Assembly (NCBI RefSeq): GCF_034058155.1
Contig: NZ_CP139148.1
Coordinates: forward strand, 4,712,001-4,776,000
Origin: Flavobacterium sp. KACC 22761
GTDB taxonomy: Bacteria; Bacteroidota; Bacteroidia; Flavobacteriales; Flavobacteriaceae
DNA: 64,000 nt
Direction: 5' to 3'
How positions within the stretch are numbered: the stretch's first letter is position 1; the number at the start of each line of letters is the position of its first letter. The notes beneath the pieces were generated by a model. It did not search any database, had not been told where the DNA came from, and saw nothing but the letters and a program-made list of their open reading frames with translations. This document shows, in pieces, positions 53,825 to 63,665 of the stretch. A program made the position numbers and the translations under genes.

Positions 53825-55423
53825 ATGCAAAGAATCTTAATTCTATGTTTTCTTATTGCAGGTTTTTCTCTCGCTGCGAAAGAGACAAACCCTGTTTTAG
53901 AAGAATTAGATAAAACGCTTCTCAAAAAAGACGTTTATTTAAAGCAGAAATATCGAAAGATTGAAGCTTTAAAACGAAACGTTTCAAAATATACGGTGAG
54001 CCAAAACAGCGAAGGCCTTTATAACACTTATATGTCATTATTTGATGAATATAAATCGTTTAAATATGACTCTGCTTATTATTATTTGGAAGAAGCAAAA
54101 ATCAAGGCCATTGTTTTAAAAGACCCAAAATTTTTGGCGAAAAGCCGAATCAAAGAAGGTTTTGTGCTTCTTTCCTCTGGATTATTTAAAGAAGCCATTG
54201 ACACTTTAAATGTCATTGATGATCAAAAATTGGATATAAAAAACAAATTTGAATATTATAACATCAAAGCCCGCGCATACTACGATTTAGCCGATTATAA
54301 TAAAGATCAGCGATTTAACATTCATTATGTGCAACAAGGGAATCATTTTTTGAAAAAAGCTTTAGAATTAATTGGAACCAACAGCAATGAATATTGGGCC
54401 GCCGAAAGCTTGAAAAGATTAAAACAACAAGATTGGCGTGGCGCCGAATTTGCGTTCAGCTATTGGATTAACAATTACAATCTTCCGCCAGATTATTACG
54501 GAATTGCAACTTCAAGTCTTGGCTATATTTATTCCGAAAGAGGTTATACGAAAAAAGCAATTGAATATCTCGCTTTGGCCGCAATTGCCGACGTAAAAAA
54601 TGCAACAAAAGAAACTGTCGCGCTCCGAAATCTAGCCAATGAACTCTTTAAAATGGGCTATTTGGACAAAGCCAATGAATATATCAATATTGCAATGGAC
54701 GATGCGACTTTCTACAATGCAAGGCATCGAAAAATCGAAATTTCGTCGATTTTGCCGATTATTGAAAAAGCGCAACTGAATAATGTAAAGGAGAAAAATG
54801 ACAAACTAGAAAGAATCATTATTCTGCTGACCATATTGACTTTTATAATTGTATTGTTCTCCATTATTATTTTCAAACAATTAAAAGAAAGAAATAAAGC
54901 CCGTAAAATAATGGCTTCGTCGTATGCGCAACTTCAGGAAATGAACATTAGCTTAAGCGAGGCAAATGCTATTAAAGAGGAATATATTACGTATTTTATT
55001 AAAGCAACTTCTGCTTTCATCAACAAAATTGATCATATTCAAAAAAGTACGCTTCATAAAATCATTACCAAAAAAACGGATGAAGTTATTGCGAGTTTAA
55101 AACGCTATAATGTGAAAGAAGAACGCGAAAACTTGTTTCATCAATTTGACGAGATTTTCTTGAAACTGTTCCCGACTTTCGTGACCGATTTTAATAATTT
55201 GTTTCCAAATGATCATAAATGCATTGTCAAAAAAGGCGAACTTTTAAATACCGAATTAAGGATTTTTGCCCTCTACCGATTGGGAATTCAGGACAGCAAT
55301 CAAATGGCAGAATTCCTGGAACTTTCTGTAGCTACCATTTACACCTACAAAACCAGAATTAAAAGCAAATCAGATTTTAAAGATACTTTTGAAGAGAAGA
55401 TCATGGCGATTAAGACTATTTAA
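53825..55423 (+). CDS. TPR-rich membrane regulator with C-terminal HTH (DUF6377-like/SusR-like)
   Basis: A 532-aa protein with signal peptide ([18 protein letters not shown]). The periplasmic part (about residues 20-320) is all helical TPR repeats. One membrane helix ([20 protein letters not shown]) is followed by a coiled coil and a cytosolic domain ending in [20 protein letters not shown] then [13 protein letters not shown], a helix-turn-helix of the LuxR type. Such proteins sense the outcome of glycan uptake in the periplasm and control PUL genes. It is divergent from the SusCD operon, so it is the natural regulator of that locus. Confidence 0.8.
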   Translation: MQRILILCFLIAGFSLAAKETNPVLEELDKTLLKKDVYLKQKYRKIEALKRNVSKYTVSQNSEGLYNTYMSLFDEYKSFKYDSAYYYLEEAKIKAIVLKDPKFLAKSRIKEGFVLLSSGLFKEAIDTLNVIDDQKLDIKNKFEYYNIKARAYYDLADYNKDQRFNIHYVQQGNHFLKKALELIGTNSNEYWAAESLKRLKQQDWRGAEFAFSYWINNYNLPPDYYGIATSSLGYIYSERGYTKKAIEYLALAAIADVKNATKETVALRNLANELFKMGYLDKANEYINIAMDDATFYNARHRKIEISSILPIIEKAQLNNVKEKNDKLERIIILLTILTFIIVLFSIIIFKQLKERNKARKIMASSYAQLQEMNISLSEANAIKEEYITYFIKATSAFINKIDHIQKSTLHKIITKKTDEVIASLKRYNVKEERENLFHQFDEIFLKLFPTFVTDFNNLFPNDHKCIVKKGELLNTELRIFALYRLGIQDSNQMAEFLELSVATIYTYKTRIKSKSDFKDTFEEKIMAIKTI

Positions 55424-55451
55424 GGTTCTGAGATGCTAAGGTTCTAATTTT

Positions 55452-55528
55452 TTTGCCACTAATTACACGAATTTTCACAAATTTTTATTTCTAAGTAATT
55501 CGTGAAAATTCGTGTAATTAGTGGCAAA
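55452..55528. terminator. Long inverted repeat, likely bidirectional terminator
   Basis: Perfect 27-base arms (55452-55478 and 55502-55528) stand between two convergent genes, with T's beyond the second arm and A's (T's on the minus strand) before the first. Confidence 0.8.
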
Positions 55529-55534
55529 CTTTTT

Positions 55535-56758
55535 TTATTCAACAGTTTCTAACTGCAAAATCATATTTTGATAATATTTGCTGAGCGAAAACAACTGCTC
55601 CACAAAAATTATAACCGCGAGCGGAATAAAGAAAAATATCGTCAAATTTTCTTCATACAAAAAGAAAGTTGTAATCATGAGAATTCGGGCATATTCGAGA
55701 TAATAAATCCATTTGCGCTGTTCTAGCAAAGCACCACAATTTATCAATGTGATTATGATAACCAACAAAACAAAAACTTTATCGAGCGTATGCAACAAAT
55801 CAAAATAATAGGTAAAAGCAGTCAAAATCAAAGTACAGATCCCGAGTTGTATATAAAGATAATTTCGAAAACGAAGCCTTTGATTCGGATTGCTTTTATC
55901 CTGAAGAAAACGCTTTTCTAATATTGGGCGAATGTCTTGGTCCATATTTGCCGGACTTCCAAAAACGGCTTTCCACCGCGCTTTAAATCCTTTTGAGCGT
56001 TTCCATAATTCATAAATCTCAAAATAATAATGAAAATGCTGCCATAGAAAACTATAGCTTTTTAATGGATGTGTCAAACCATATTTCGGCTTTTCTTCTT
56101 CTTCTTGAAAAGTCCCAAAAAGACGATCCCAAAACGTGAACATATCACCATAATTTTTGTCCAAATATTTTTCATCAGAAGCATGATGCACGCCGTGAAC
56201 AGAAGGCGTTACAAAAACATATTCCAGCCATTTTATTCTGCCAATTACTTGTGTATGCGTAAAAAACGAATACGCTCCGTGAACAATCAGCATCGTGATT
56301 ACCATTGCTGGATGAAAGCCTATAAAAGGAAGTACACACCAAAAACCAGTTCTAATTATCGCTTGAAAAGTGGTAATTCTGGCTGCTGCCGTAAAATTAA
56401 ATTCCTCACTATGATGGTGCACAATATGTGCCGCCCAAAAAAAGTTGACTTCGTGCCCTAATCGATGGTACCAATACCAGACAAAATCTGTAGCGAGAAT
56501 GAGTCCCAGCCAAACCAAAAAATTGCTTGGAATATCAAAAAGCTTGTAATTATTATAAATGAAATAATAGAGCTGATAAAAACTTGCTGCAATAAATAAA
56601 TTAATTAAACGCTCTGCAATACCAATACTGATATTAGAAACCGAACTTTCATAATTGAAAATTTCCGGCTTTTTTTTATGTTGTGCGAGTTTATATTCTA
56701 AAAACAAAAACAGAAAAAAAGCTGGCATTGCAAAAGCAAGAAAATTAATGTGTTCCAT
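55535..56758 (-). CDS. Sterol desaturase/fatty acid hydroxylase-family membrane enzyme
   Basis: A 407-aa multi-pass enzyme. The di-iron histidine boxes are HRLGH at residues 98-102, HIVHHH at about 111-116 and HGVHHASD further on, the family's conserved set, followed by YGDMFTFWDRLFGTFQEE. Members hydroxylate or desaturate lipid chains at the inner membrane. The C-terminal 130 residues are extra hydrophobic helices, longer than the basic domain. The lipid substrate is unknown. Confidence 0.88.
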   Translation of the reverse strand: MEHINFLAFAMPAFFLFLFLEYKLAQHKKKPEIFNYESSVSNISIGIAERLINLFIAASFYQLYYFIYNNYKLFDIPSNFLVWLGLILATDFVWYWYHRLGHEVNFFWAAHIVHHHSEEFNFTAAARITTFQAIIRTGFWCVLPFIGFHPAMVITMLIVHGAYSFFTHTQVIGRIKWLEYVFVTPSVHGVHHASDEKYLDKNYGDMFTFWDRLFGTFQEEEEKPKYGLTHPLKSYSFLWQHFHYYFEIYELWKRSKGFKARWKAVFGSPANMDQDIRPILEKRFLQDKSNPNQRLRFRNYLYIQLGICTLILTAFTYYFDLLHTLDKVFVLLVIIITLINCGALLEQRKWIYYLEYARILMITTFFLYEENLTIFFFIPLAVIIFVEQLFSLSKYYQNMILQLETVE

Positions 56759-56899
56759 TGTTTGAAATTTCTTTTTATTCTTAAAAAACTAAAATACAAT
56801 TCGTTATAAAACTAAAGATAAAGACGTTTTCATGTATTGATTCATTTTTAAAATGATATCAACTAATTGAAAACGACCTTTATCTTTACAACCAAACCT

Positions 56900-58186
56900 T
56901 TAATTTTGTTTAAATTTTGGAGCTTCTAGCGCTACTTCTTTTACAGACTGTGTGTCAGCAACTTTTTGCAAAGCGAGAATGTAAGCGGCAATTCTTGGCG
57001 TAACATTATGTTTCAACGCTGTTCTGAAAACGGTTTCAAAACCTTTTTCCAAAATATCTTCCAAACGTGTATTGATTTGATGAATTCTCCAAGATTCTAA
57101 AAGCGAATTCTGAAGCCATTCAAAATACGAAACCGTCACACCTCCAGCATTTGCTAAAATATCTGGAACAACCAAAACATTGTTTTCGTGCAGAATTTTA
57201 TCCGCATCAGATGAAACTGGACCATTTGCACCTTCCACAATAATTTTCGCACGAATAGCAGCAGCATTATTTTGAGTAATTACATCTTCTTTTGCAGCCG
57301 GAATCAAAACATCAACATCCAACAATAATAATTCCTCATGCTTAATTGCAACCGAATTTGGATATCCTTTTATGCTTTTGTTGTTCAAATTATAGTACAA
57401 AATAAGCTCCGGAATATTGATTCCGTCCGGATTATAAAAAGCTTCATTTACGTCACTAACAGCCACAATTTTCAATCCTTTTTCAAATAAAAATAAAGCC
57501 GAATGCAATCCAACATTTCCAAAACCTTGAATGGCAACTGTAGATCTAGCAGGTCTTAATCTTAACTTTTGAAGCGCCAATAAAGTGATAATACTAACGC
57601 CTCTTCCCGTTGCTTCTACTCTGCCCAAAGATCCTCCAGAATGCAAATGTTTGCCAGTAACTACAGCATGAATTGTTTTGCCATGAACGATTGAAAATTC
57701 ATCCATCAACCAGCCCATTTCATCTGGCCCAGTTCCCATATCCGGCGCCGGAACATCTTTCTCTGGTCCAAAAATATCGGACAATGCTTTAGTATAAGCT
57801 CTTGTAATTCTTTCCAATTCGGTTTTAGAAAGCGTTTTTGGGTCGCAAATAATACCGCCTTTTGCTCCTCCGAAAGGAATTCCCGTTACGGCCGATTTCC
57901 AAGTCATCCACGCCGCCAAAGCTTTCACTTCGTCAAGATTTACGGCGGTATCATATCGAATTCCTCCTTTTGAAGGACCAAGTGCCGTATTGTGAATTAC
58001 GCGGTATCCTTCAAAATTCTGTTCTTTTCCATTATCTAATGTAATCGAAAAATTCACCACAATTTGTTTTTCAGGACGCTGCAGTTTCAGCCTTATTGAT
58101 TCTTCTAAATTTAGAATATCGGCTGCTATATTAAAACGATCAATCATCGATTGAAACGGATTCTGTTTTATAATTTCTGAACTCAT
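56900..58186 (-). CDS. Glutamate dehydrogenase (Glu/Leu/Phe/Val family)
   Basis: A 428-aa enzyme of normal length. The substrate domain holds GPSKGGIRYDTAVNLDEVKA and the catalytic-lysine region FGGAKGGIICDPKTLSK, with DMGTGPDEMGWLMDEF after it. The nucleotide domain shows AIQGFGNVGLHSALFLFEKG (the GxGxxG fold). It interconverts glutamate and 2-oxoglutarate with ammonia. Length and sequence point to the hexameric small-subunit type; NAD or NADP preference cannot be set by eye. The 440 bases upstream hold two Cys/Met-rich leader peptides and a terminator, an unexpected regulatory context for this enzyme. Confidence 0.93.
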   Translation of the reverse strand: MSSEIIKQNPFQSMIDRFNIAADILNLEESIRLKLQRPEKQIVVNFSITLDNGKEQNFEGYRVIHNTALGPSKGGIRYDTAVNLDEVKALAAWMTWKSAVTGIPFGGAKGGIICDPKTLSKTELERITRAYTKALSDIFGPEKDVPAPDMGTGPDEMGWLMDEFSIVHGKTIHAVVTGKHLHSGGSLGRVEATGRGVSIITLLALQKLRLRPARSTVAIQGFGNVGLHSALFLFEKGLKIVAVSDVNEAFYNPDGINIPELILYYNLNNKSIKGYPNSVAIKHEELLLLDVDVLIPAAKEDVITQNNAAAIRAKIIVEGANGPVSSDADKILHENNVLVVPDILANAGGVTVSYFEWLQNSLLESWRIHQINTRLEDILEKGFETVFRTALKHNVTPRIAAYILALQKVADTQSVKEVALEAPKFKQN

Positions 58187-58230
58187 CTTTTTAAGTTTTA
58201 AAATGTTAGTTTTTGATTTGGGACATCAAA

Positions 58231-58332
58231 TTAAATTCTCGTGAAATAAAATCGGCAATAACTGCAGGTACAACACGGAATTTTCATCAAGCAACAAGGC
58301 ATCATAATATTAGTGTTTCGATTTGATCTCAT
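58231..58332 (-). CDS. Cys/Met-rich leader peptide 2
   Basis: A 33-aa frame with ATG at 58332 and stop at 58231. The middle reads NIMMPCCLMKIPCCTCSYCR, so six Cys and four internal Met occur in about 20 residues. This composition is typical of attenuator leaders for sulfur amino acid genes. It ends 44 bases before the glutamate dehydrogenase start. That it is translated is an inference from composition and place. Confidence 0.5.
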   Translation of the reverse strand: MRSNRNTNIMMPCCLMKIPCCTCSYCRFYFTRI

Positions 58333-58353
58333 ATTTATGGTTATTAATAGTTC

Positions 58354-58387
58354 TAAAAAAAGCCTTTCATTGGTGCATGAAAGGCTA
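58354..58387 (-). terminator. Intrinsic terminator or attenuator between the two leaders
   Basis: AGCCTTTCAT (58361-58370) pairs with ATGA(A)AAGGCT (58377-58387) with one bulged A; on the minus strand seven T's follow. It sits after leader 1 and before leader 2. Confidence 0.65.
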
Positions 58388-58431
58388 AAAAAAAAAATAA
58401 CTAACAAGTACTTTCTCTATTAACGCCATTT

Positions 58432-58506
58432 CATCGCGTGGTTTGACATGCAGCACATCGTCAAGCTGCATATAAACGGGATGATATTTAGACTATAGTT
58501 TTTCAT
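58432..58506 (-). CDS. Cys/Met-rich leader peptide 1
   Basis: A 24-aa frame from ATG at 58506. It ends CSLTMCCMSNTR, with three Cys and two Met in twelve residues. It is preceded by TAAATTTG eight bases upstream and followed by a terminator hairpin, the classical order promoter, leader peptide, attenuator. Confidence 0.45.
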
Positions 58507-58514
58507 TGTTGAAG

Positions 58515-58522
58515 CAAATTTA
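58515..58522 (-). promoter_or_regulatory. -7 box before leader peptide 1
   Basis: TAAATTTG on the minus strand matches TAnnTTTG. It ends eight bases before the leader ATG, so the transcript would be almost leaderless. No -33 box is clear. Confidence 0.4.
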
Positions 58523-58628
58523 TAAATATATTTTATAAATTCTATCGAATTAGTAGAGTTAATTTTAAAAACTTTTGAAATTATTTTAAAAACACTTGTA
58601 AATTAGGGATTTACAGATTAAAAAAATA

Positions 58629-59310
58629 TCAGCTTAATTGCGAGAAAACAATAAAAACAATCGCAATTAAAGCCAAAGCAATGCCTATAAAGTTGATTTT
58701 TGATAATTTTTCCTTGAAAAAAAGTAGGCCAACAAGACTTCCTAAAACAATTACGCCCATATTCATTCCGGCAAAAACCGTAGATGGATTTTCAGCGAAT
58801 GCTTTATGCGCTTTCAAATAAAATAATATATTTCCGAAGTTAAAAATTCCGACCAAGGCGCCAAAAAGAATGTTTTTTGACTGAAATTTTTCCTTTCTCA
58901 GAACCACATTATAAAGTACAATCAGCAAAGAAACAGCTAAAGAAATATCAAAAACTACAAACAAAGAAGTTGTGTAAGGCAAAACGGTATAAAGCGCAAT
59001 TTGCTTAAAAAGGATATCAATAATTCCAAATCCGAAAAAAACGACCAACGGATAAATCCATTTGTTTCCATCGTTTGCCGTTTGTTTTTTTAAGATAAAC
59101 AAAAGTGCCAAAAAGCCAATTATCAATCCAATAACTTTATATAAATTAAAATCTTCTTTAAAAATAAGCCAAGCGGCAATTATTGGAATAAATAGTGATA
59201 AACGTTGCGCTGCATCTGTTTTAACGATTCCCATATATTTTATAGAAGAAAACAAAAACAGAAAAACAATTGGCAATAAAATCCCAACCACAACATAAAT
59301 GTTCCAAAGA
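58629..59310 (-). CDS. EamA/DMT-family transporter, 5' end destroyed
   Basis: About 220 credible C-terminal residues of an inner membrane drug/metabolite transporter remain: GILLPIVFLFLFSSIKYMGI, VKTDAAQRLSLFIPIIAAWL then IFKEDFNLYKVIGLIIGFLA, and seven or more further hydrophobic helices up to LALIAIVFIVFSQLS. A full member has about 290-300 residues and ten helices, so roughly the first two or three are missing. The frame continues to 59357 only through A/C-biased sequence that codes for improbable residues. The 5' part was lost to the block starting near 59300. Confidence 0.8.
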
Positions 59311-62262
59311 ACCCGGCCCCCACAATAACCACCGTACAACTTCATCCAACACCACACTACACCCTACCACACTTCACAACTTATAACCACCAATCCTTAC
59401 CAACAAATCCAATCCAATCCAACATAAACTTTATCAAAATCCTCACTACTTACCCATCCCCATCAACACCCCTCCAACCCCACTCTAAAACAAAAATCCA
59501 TCACCCCAACTCCAAAACACTCCACAACATCACAACAAACATCAAAAAACCAAACTACACCCCATCATCACAAACTAACTCCCACCACCCCACAACCAAA
59601 CCAACAATCCCACCCAAATCCAACACCAAACCCCCCCCCCCCCACCCACCCAACAACCCCCCCCACACCAACCAAATCCACCAACTCCACCCCAATACCC
59701 ACCCCCACAACACAAACACCCCCATCCCCCCACCAACTCAAAAACCAACCTACATCCCTACCACTCCCCCCCCCCACCCCCACACCTCACTCCAAAATCC
59801 CAACCACAAACAATACCAACCACCCCCCCACCCAACCACACCAACCCACCACCCCACAACCAACACCACCAACCCCCACACCACCCAACCACACCACCCA
59901 ACCAAACACCCCCACACCCCACCCACAACCCACACAACCCCCACCAACCACACAACCCCAAACACCAACACCCACCCCCACAACACACCCACAAACCCAC
60001 CCCCACCACCACAACCCACACCCACCCCACCACCACCCCACCACACCACAACCCACACACCCCCACCCACACCCCACCCACCCCACACCCCCACCAACAC
60101 CCACCCCAACCACAAACACCACCCACCACACCCACACCCAAACCCCACCACAACCCACCCAACCACCCCCACCCACCCCACACCACAACCCCCCACCACA
60201 ACCCCCCACAACCCACAACCCACCACAACCCCCCAACACCCCACCCCACACCACCCCCCACCCCACCCAACCACCCCCCACACAACCCCCCACCACCCCA
60301 CACCACCACCCCACAACACCACAACCAACACCCCACACCCCCACACCAACACCACAACCCCACCCCACCACCCCCAACACCACCCACCCCACACCAACAA
60401 CCCACCCCAACCACACCCACCACCAAACAACCCCACCCCACACCAACCCCCAAACCACCACACAACCCCCCCCACCAAACCCACAACCACCCCACCAACA
60501 CCCACCCACCAACCACAACACCACAAACCACACCACCCCCCACAACCACCCCAACACCCCCACCCCCACAACCACAAACCACCCACCAACACACCACACA
60601 ACAACCCCCACCCACACCCAACACCCCCAAACACCACACAACCCCCACCCACAACCCACACCCAACCCCCAACCACACCACCCAACAACCCCCACCACCA
60701 ACCCACAACACCCAAACACCCACCCAACAACCCACCACACCACACACCCCCCCACCACAAACCACACAACCACACCCCAACCCCACAAACCCACCCACCA
60801 CCCCCCCACAAAAACCCAACCACAACCACCCCCAAACAACCACCACCTCCACCACCCACAAACCCACCCCACCCCCCACAAACAACACCACCACCAACCC
60901 CCCCAAACAAACACCAAACACCAACACACCCACCAAACCACCCCCAACCACCACTCACCACACAACCAACACAACCACCCAAACACCAACAACCACCCCA
61001 AAACAACCACCCACCAACCCCCACAACCAACACCCCAACACCAACAACACCACCAACCACACCCAACCAACCACCCCCCAAACCCCACCCCCCAACCAAC
61101 ACCAACAACAACCCACAACCCACCAAACAACACCACAAAAAACCCACACACAACACACCCCCACCAAACCCCCCCACACAACACCCACCAACACCCCACC
61201 CCAACACAACCAACCCACCCCACAACCCACCAAAACCACACAAACCCACCAACCCCCACACCACCCACCAACACACCACACCCCCACAACCAAACACCCA
61301 CCATCAACCTCAAACACCAACCACCAACCCCCACAAACTACACACCCCACCCACCACCCTCCCCCACACCCCAACCACACCACCACCACAAAAATCCACC
61401 AACACACATCAACCCACACACCCAAAAACTCAACACAACCACCTCAACCCACTACACACCACTCAAAACCCCCCACAAACCAACAATCCCCCCAACCAAC
61501 CCTAACACCCCACAAAACTCTAACACCAACACCAACCCAAACACAACCCCAAACACACCCCACAACCACACAACACCCAAACCACCCACCAAAACAAAAC
61601 TAAACCCCCCCCACAACACCACAAAATAAATAACCAACCCACAACACCCAAACACACCACCACACCACCCAATCAACCACCCACAATCCATCAACCAAAC
61701 ACCAACCCAACCCACACCCCACACTCCTAAATATTACCACTCACAACCCACAACCCCCCTGTATATATATATATAACCAAAATACCTCCCCTTATTCAAT
61801 CTATCATTCTCCTACAATATCTCTGCATCTAATAACCACACTCACACTCTATCAATAGACTCACACCCCAACTAAAACAAATCTACACACCACACACTTC
61901 CACACAACCCAACTCACTCACACACAAACCGACTAATTCTTCATCATTACAACAAAACAATAACCACCCCAAAACTACAACATCCTTCACCCCATATCTC
62001 TCTCATCAAAAAATCCCAATAGATATAACCTCACACTTCACTACCTACCCCCATAGATAGAGATAGATATAGATACCATCCCTCCCTAATATAATAAATT
62101 AAAATATACCTCACACACGCGCACCAATACACAACTATACTCTCTCTCACTCTCACTCTCTACTAGCGAGAGCTCTATATCGTATATGTAGGATATCACC
62201 CCCAACCATCTAAACAAATTTAACTCTTACTCTCACAACCCTCCCAACCAATAATATACAAA
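59301..62262. other. Aberrant A/C-only block, probable technical or synthetic sequence
   Basis: There is no G from 59335 to 61760, and only A and C from 59815 to 60847, including C13 at 59631-59643. T's fade out over the left flank and return over the right flank. From 61761 come (TA)n at 61762, GATA-like repeats near 62055 and CT/CA repeats near 62140, after which normal sequence resumes. No gene, repeat unit or RNA fold is supported. Open frames on the minus strand (up to about 515 codons of Gly, Val, Trp, Cys, Leu) are meaningless: all three stop codons contain A, and that strand has almost none. Confidence 0.85.
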
Positions 62263-62445
62263 ACTGGATTACGTAAGGATATGAATATATCATTAAGTAC
62301 CAATTATGCACAATCCACAATAGGAAAATATACTTCTTCAGCAGAGGTAAATTTTAATGTCAAATTTAACAGCACAGTATGTGAATTATTCTTTTCGAGC
62401 GAAAAAAATGTTAAAGCAGTTCATGGGTTCAATGTCACAGATTAA
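62263..62445 (+). pseudogene. 3' fragment of an unknown gene
   Basis: An open frame ending with TAA at 62443-62445. Its last part has normal codon use (TGLRKDMNISLSTNYAQST, then a beta-rich stretch ending HGFNVTD). The upstream side runs into the aberrant block, so the real 5' end is missing. An ATG at 62281 would give 54 residues, but I see no reason to take it as a true start. Confidence 0.4.
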
Positions 62446-62545
62446 AATAATTAAAAATTTCCAACCCAAGCAGCCACTATGCGTCAAAGATGCGAGATAT
62501 GCGCTATAGCTTCTTATCTATTAAGCTTCATGGTCATTTATTAAA

Positions 62546-63211
62546 ATGAATTGCCTTAAAGAAATAACAAAAACATACATATGTACTTTAATGCCAATTG
62601 TTAAAACGGATGGCAGCGTCTTAACATACCAAGACACAGTTGCAGTAATTTATTATAAAAATTACACATTATATGAATTCGAAGAAGTTAAAAACTTTTT
62701 TACTGATACTATACTTGAAAAAAAAACCATTGAAAATCGCTATTTATTACAATACAAAAAAGAAATATACGGATATTATTATGATTCAATAGACGCTCAA
62801 GAAGGCAAAAGAATTAGAGTAGATTCATTATTACGCAAAAGAGCAGGTTATGGGCAAAGTCTCTACTTACCTGCAAAGATGGTATTAATCAATTCTCAAA
62901 AAAATAAAGGGGAATATGAATTAATAGAAAAATACAAGTGCAAAGTGAAAAAAGATTTTACATATCCTGATACATTAATTGTTTACTATACAAATAAACT
63001 AAAGCATGTGGATTTTACATTATCTAATATATTGGACTCTGTCAAAAAAATTAAGGTGCAAAAAACGAGGGTTCTTTTTAATCCGCAATTCATTGGTGAT
63101 TATCCAAAAAAATATCCAGCTTATGAATTCAATCGTGAACTAAAAGAAGATACGATTGCTAATCTTGAAAAATACAAACGATTTATAGATGAAAAAAGAA
63201 AAAATAGATAA
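62546..63211 (+). CDS. Hypothetical protein, 221 aa
   Basis: A Lys/Tyr-rich, cytosolic-looking product beginning MNCLKEITKTYICTLMPIVK. The strands VLTYQDTVAVIYYKNYTLYE and KMVLINSQKNKGEYELIEKY resemble Bacteroidota exported proteins of the GLPGLI kind, but a signal peptide is not seen; the true start could have been upstream and lost. An in-frame stop at 62522 limits any extension. No motif or family was recognised. Confidence 0.55.
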   Translation: MNCLKEITKTYICTLMPIVKTDGSVLTYQDTVAVIYYKNYTLYEFEEVKNFFTDTILEKKTIENRYLLQYKKEIYGYYYDSIDAQEGKRIRVDSLLRKRAGYGQSLYLPAKMVLINSQKNKGEYELIEKYKCKVKKDFTYPDTLIVYYTNKLKHVDFTLSNILDSVKKIKVQKTRVLFNPQFIGDYPKKYPAYEFNRELKEDTIANLEKYKRFIDEKRKNR

Positions 63212-63229
63212 GCTTAAAAATAAAAGAAA

Positions 63230-63361
63230 ATGGAAAAATATTTCGATAATTTAGAGATTGGATTACTTATTTGGCAAATTATTTTTATTGTGTTTCAGAT
63301 AGCAACCCTATATTTATTATTTCTAGCTATAAAATTTTTAAAAAGAAAATTAAAAGAATAA
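63230..63361 (+). CDS. 43-aa single-span membrane protein
   Basis: One hydrophobic helix (LLIWQIIFIVFQIATLYLLF) follows an acidic start (MEKYFDNLEIG) and precedes a basic tail (KFLKRKLKE). It closely resembles in plan and partly in sequence the next small protein (WQ..I, YLLF, KFLK). It is 18 bases after the hypothetical gene, so likely co-transcribed. Function unknown. Confidence 0.5.
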   Translation: MEKYFDNLEIGLLIWQIIFIVFQIATLYLLFLAIKFLKRKLKE

Positions 63362-63425
63362 TTTATAGATAAAAAAAACAAAAAAGAGATAAGCCTAAAA
63401 TGTCTAATTCTTAAAAAGCAAAATT

Positions 63426-63551
63426 ATGGAAAACTCATTCGACCTATTCTATTTTGTTACATTGATTTGGCAATTTATAGTAATAGGATATCACATGTTT
63501 GTTTTATACGTTTTGTATTTATTGTTCAAATTCTTAAAAAAGAATTCATAA
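63426..63551 (+). CDS. 41-aa single-span membrane protein, similar to its neighbour
   Basis: MENSFDLFYFVTLIWQFIVI begins the product, which then ends YVLYLLFKFLKKNS. It shares ME..FD, IWQ, YLLF and KFLK with the 43-aa product, so the two are probably duplicates. A terminator follows at 63584. Confidence 0.5.
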   Translation: MENSFDLFYFVTLIWQFIVIGYHMFVLYVLYLLFKFLKKNS

Positions 63552-63583
63552 CAAGAAATAAAAAATTATGGTACTAAATAAAT

Positions 63584-63628
63584 AATCAAAGAAGTTGCTC
63601 AAATCCAGCAATTTCTTTGATTTTTTTG
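63584..63628 (+). terminator. Intrinsic terminator
   Basis: AATCAAAGAAGTTGCT (63584-63599) pairs with AGCAATTTCTTTGATT (63607-63622) with one mismatch; T's follow. Confidence 0.85.
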
Positions 63629-63665
63629 TTCCAAACTTACTCAGCATCCTAAATGATCGATCTTG

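Noticed and set aside
59815..60847. Telomere-like C(1-3)A repeat
   Set aside because: Runs of C and A vary freely in length, there is no repeating unit, and the block lies inside a bacterial contig with graded edges.
59568..61724. Several long minus-strand open frames (up to 515 codons) rich in Gly, Val, Trp and Cys
   Set aside because: The minus strand there is G/T only, so stop codons (all contain A) cannot occur. The frames overlap in all phases and have no protein-like composition.
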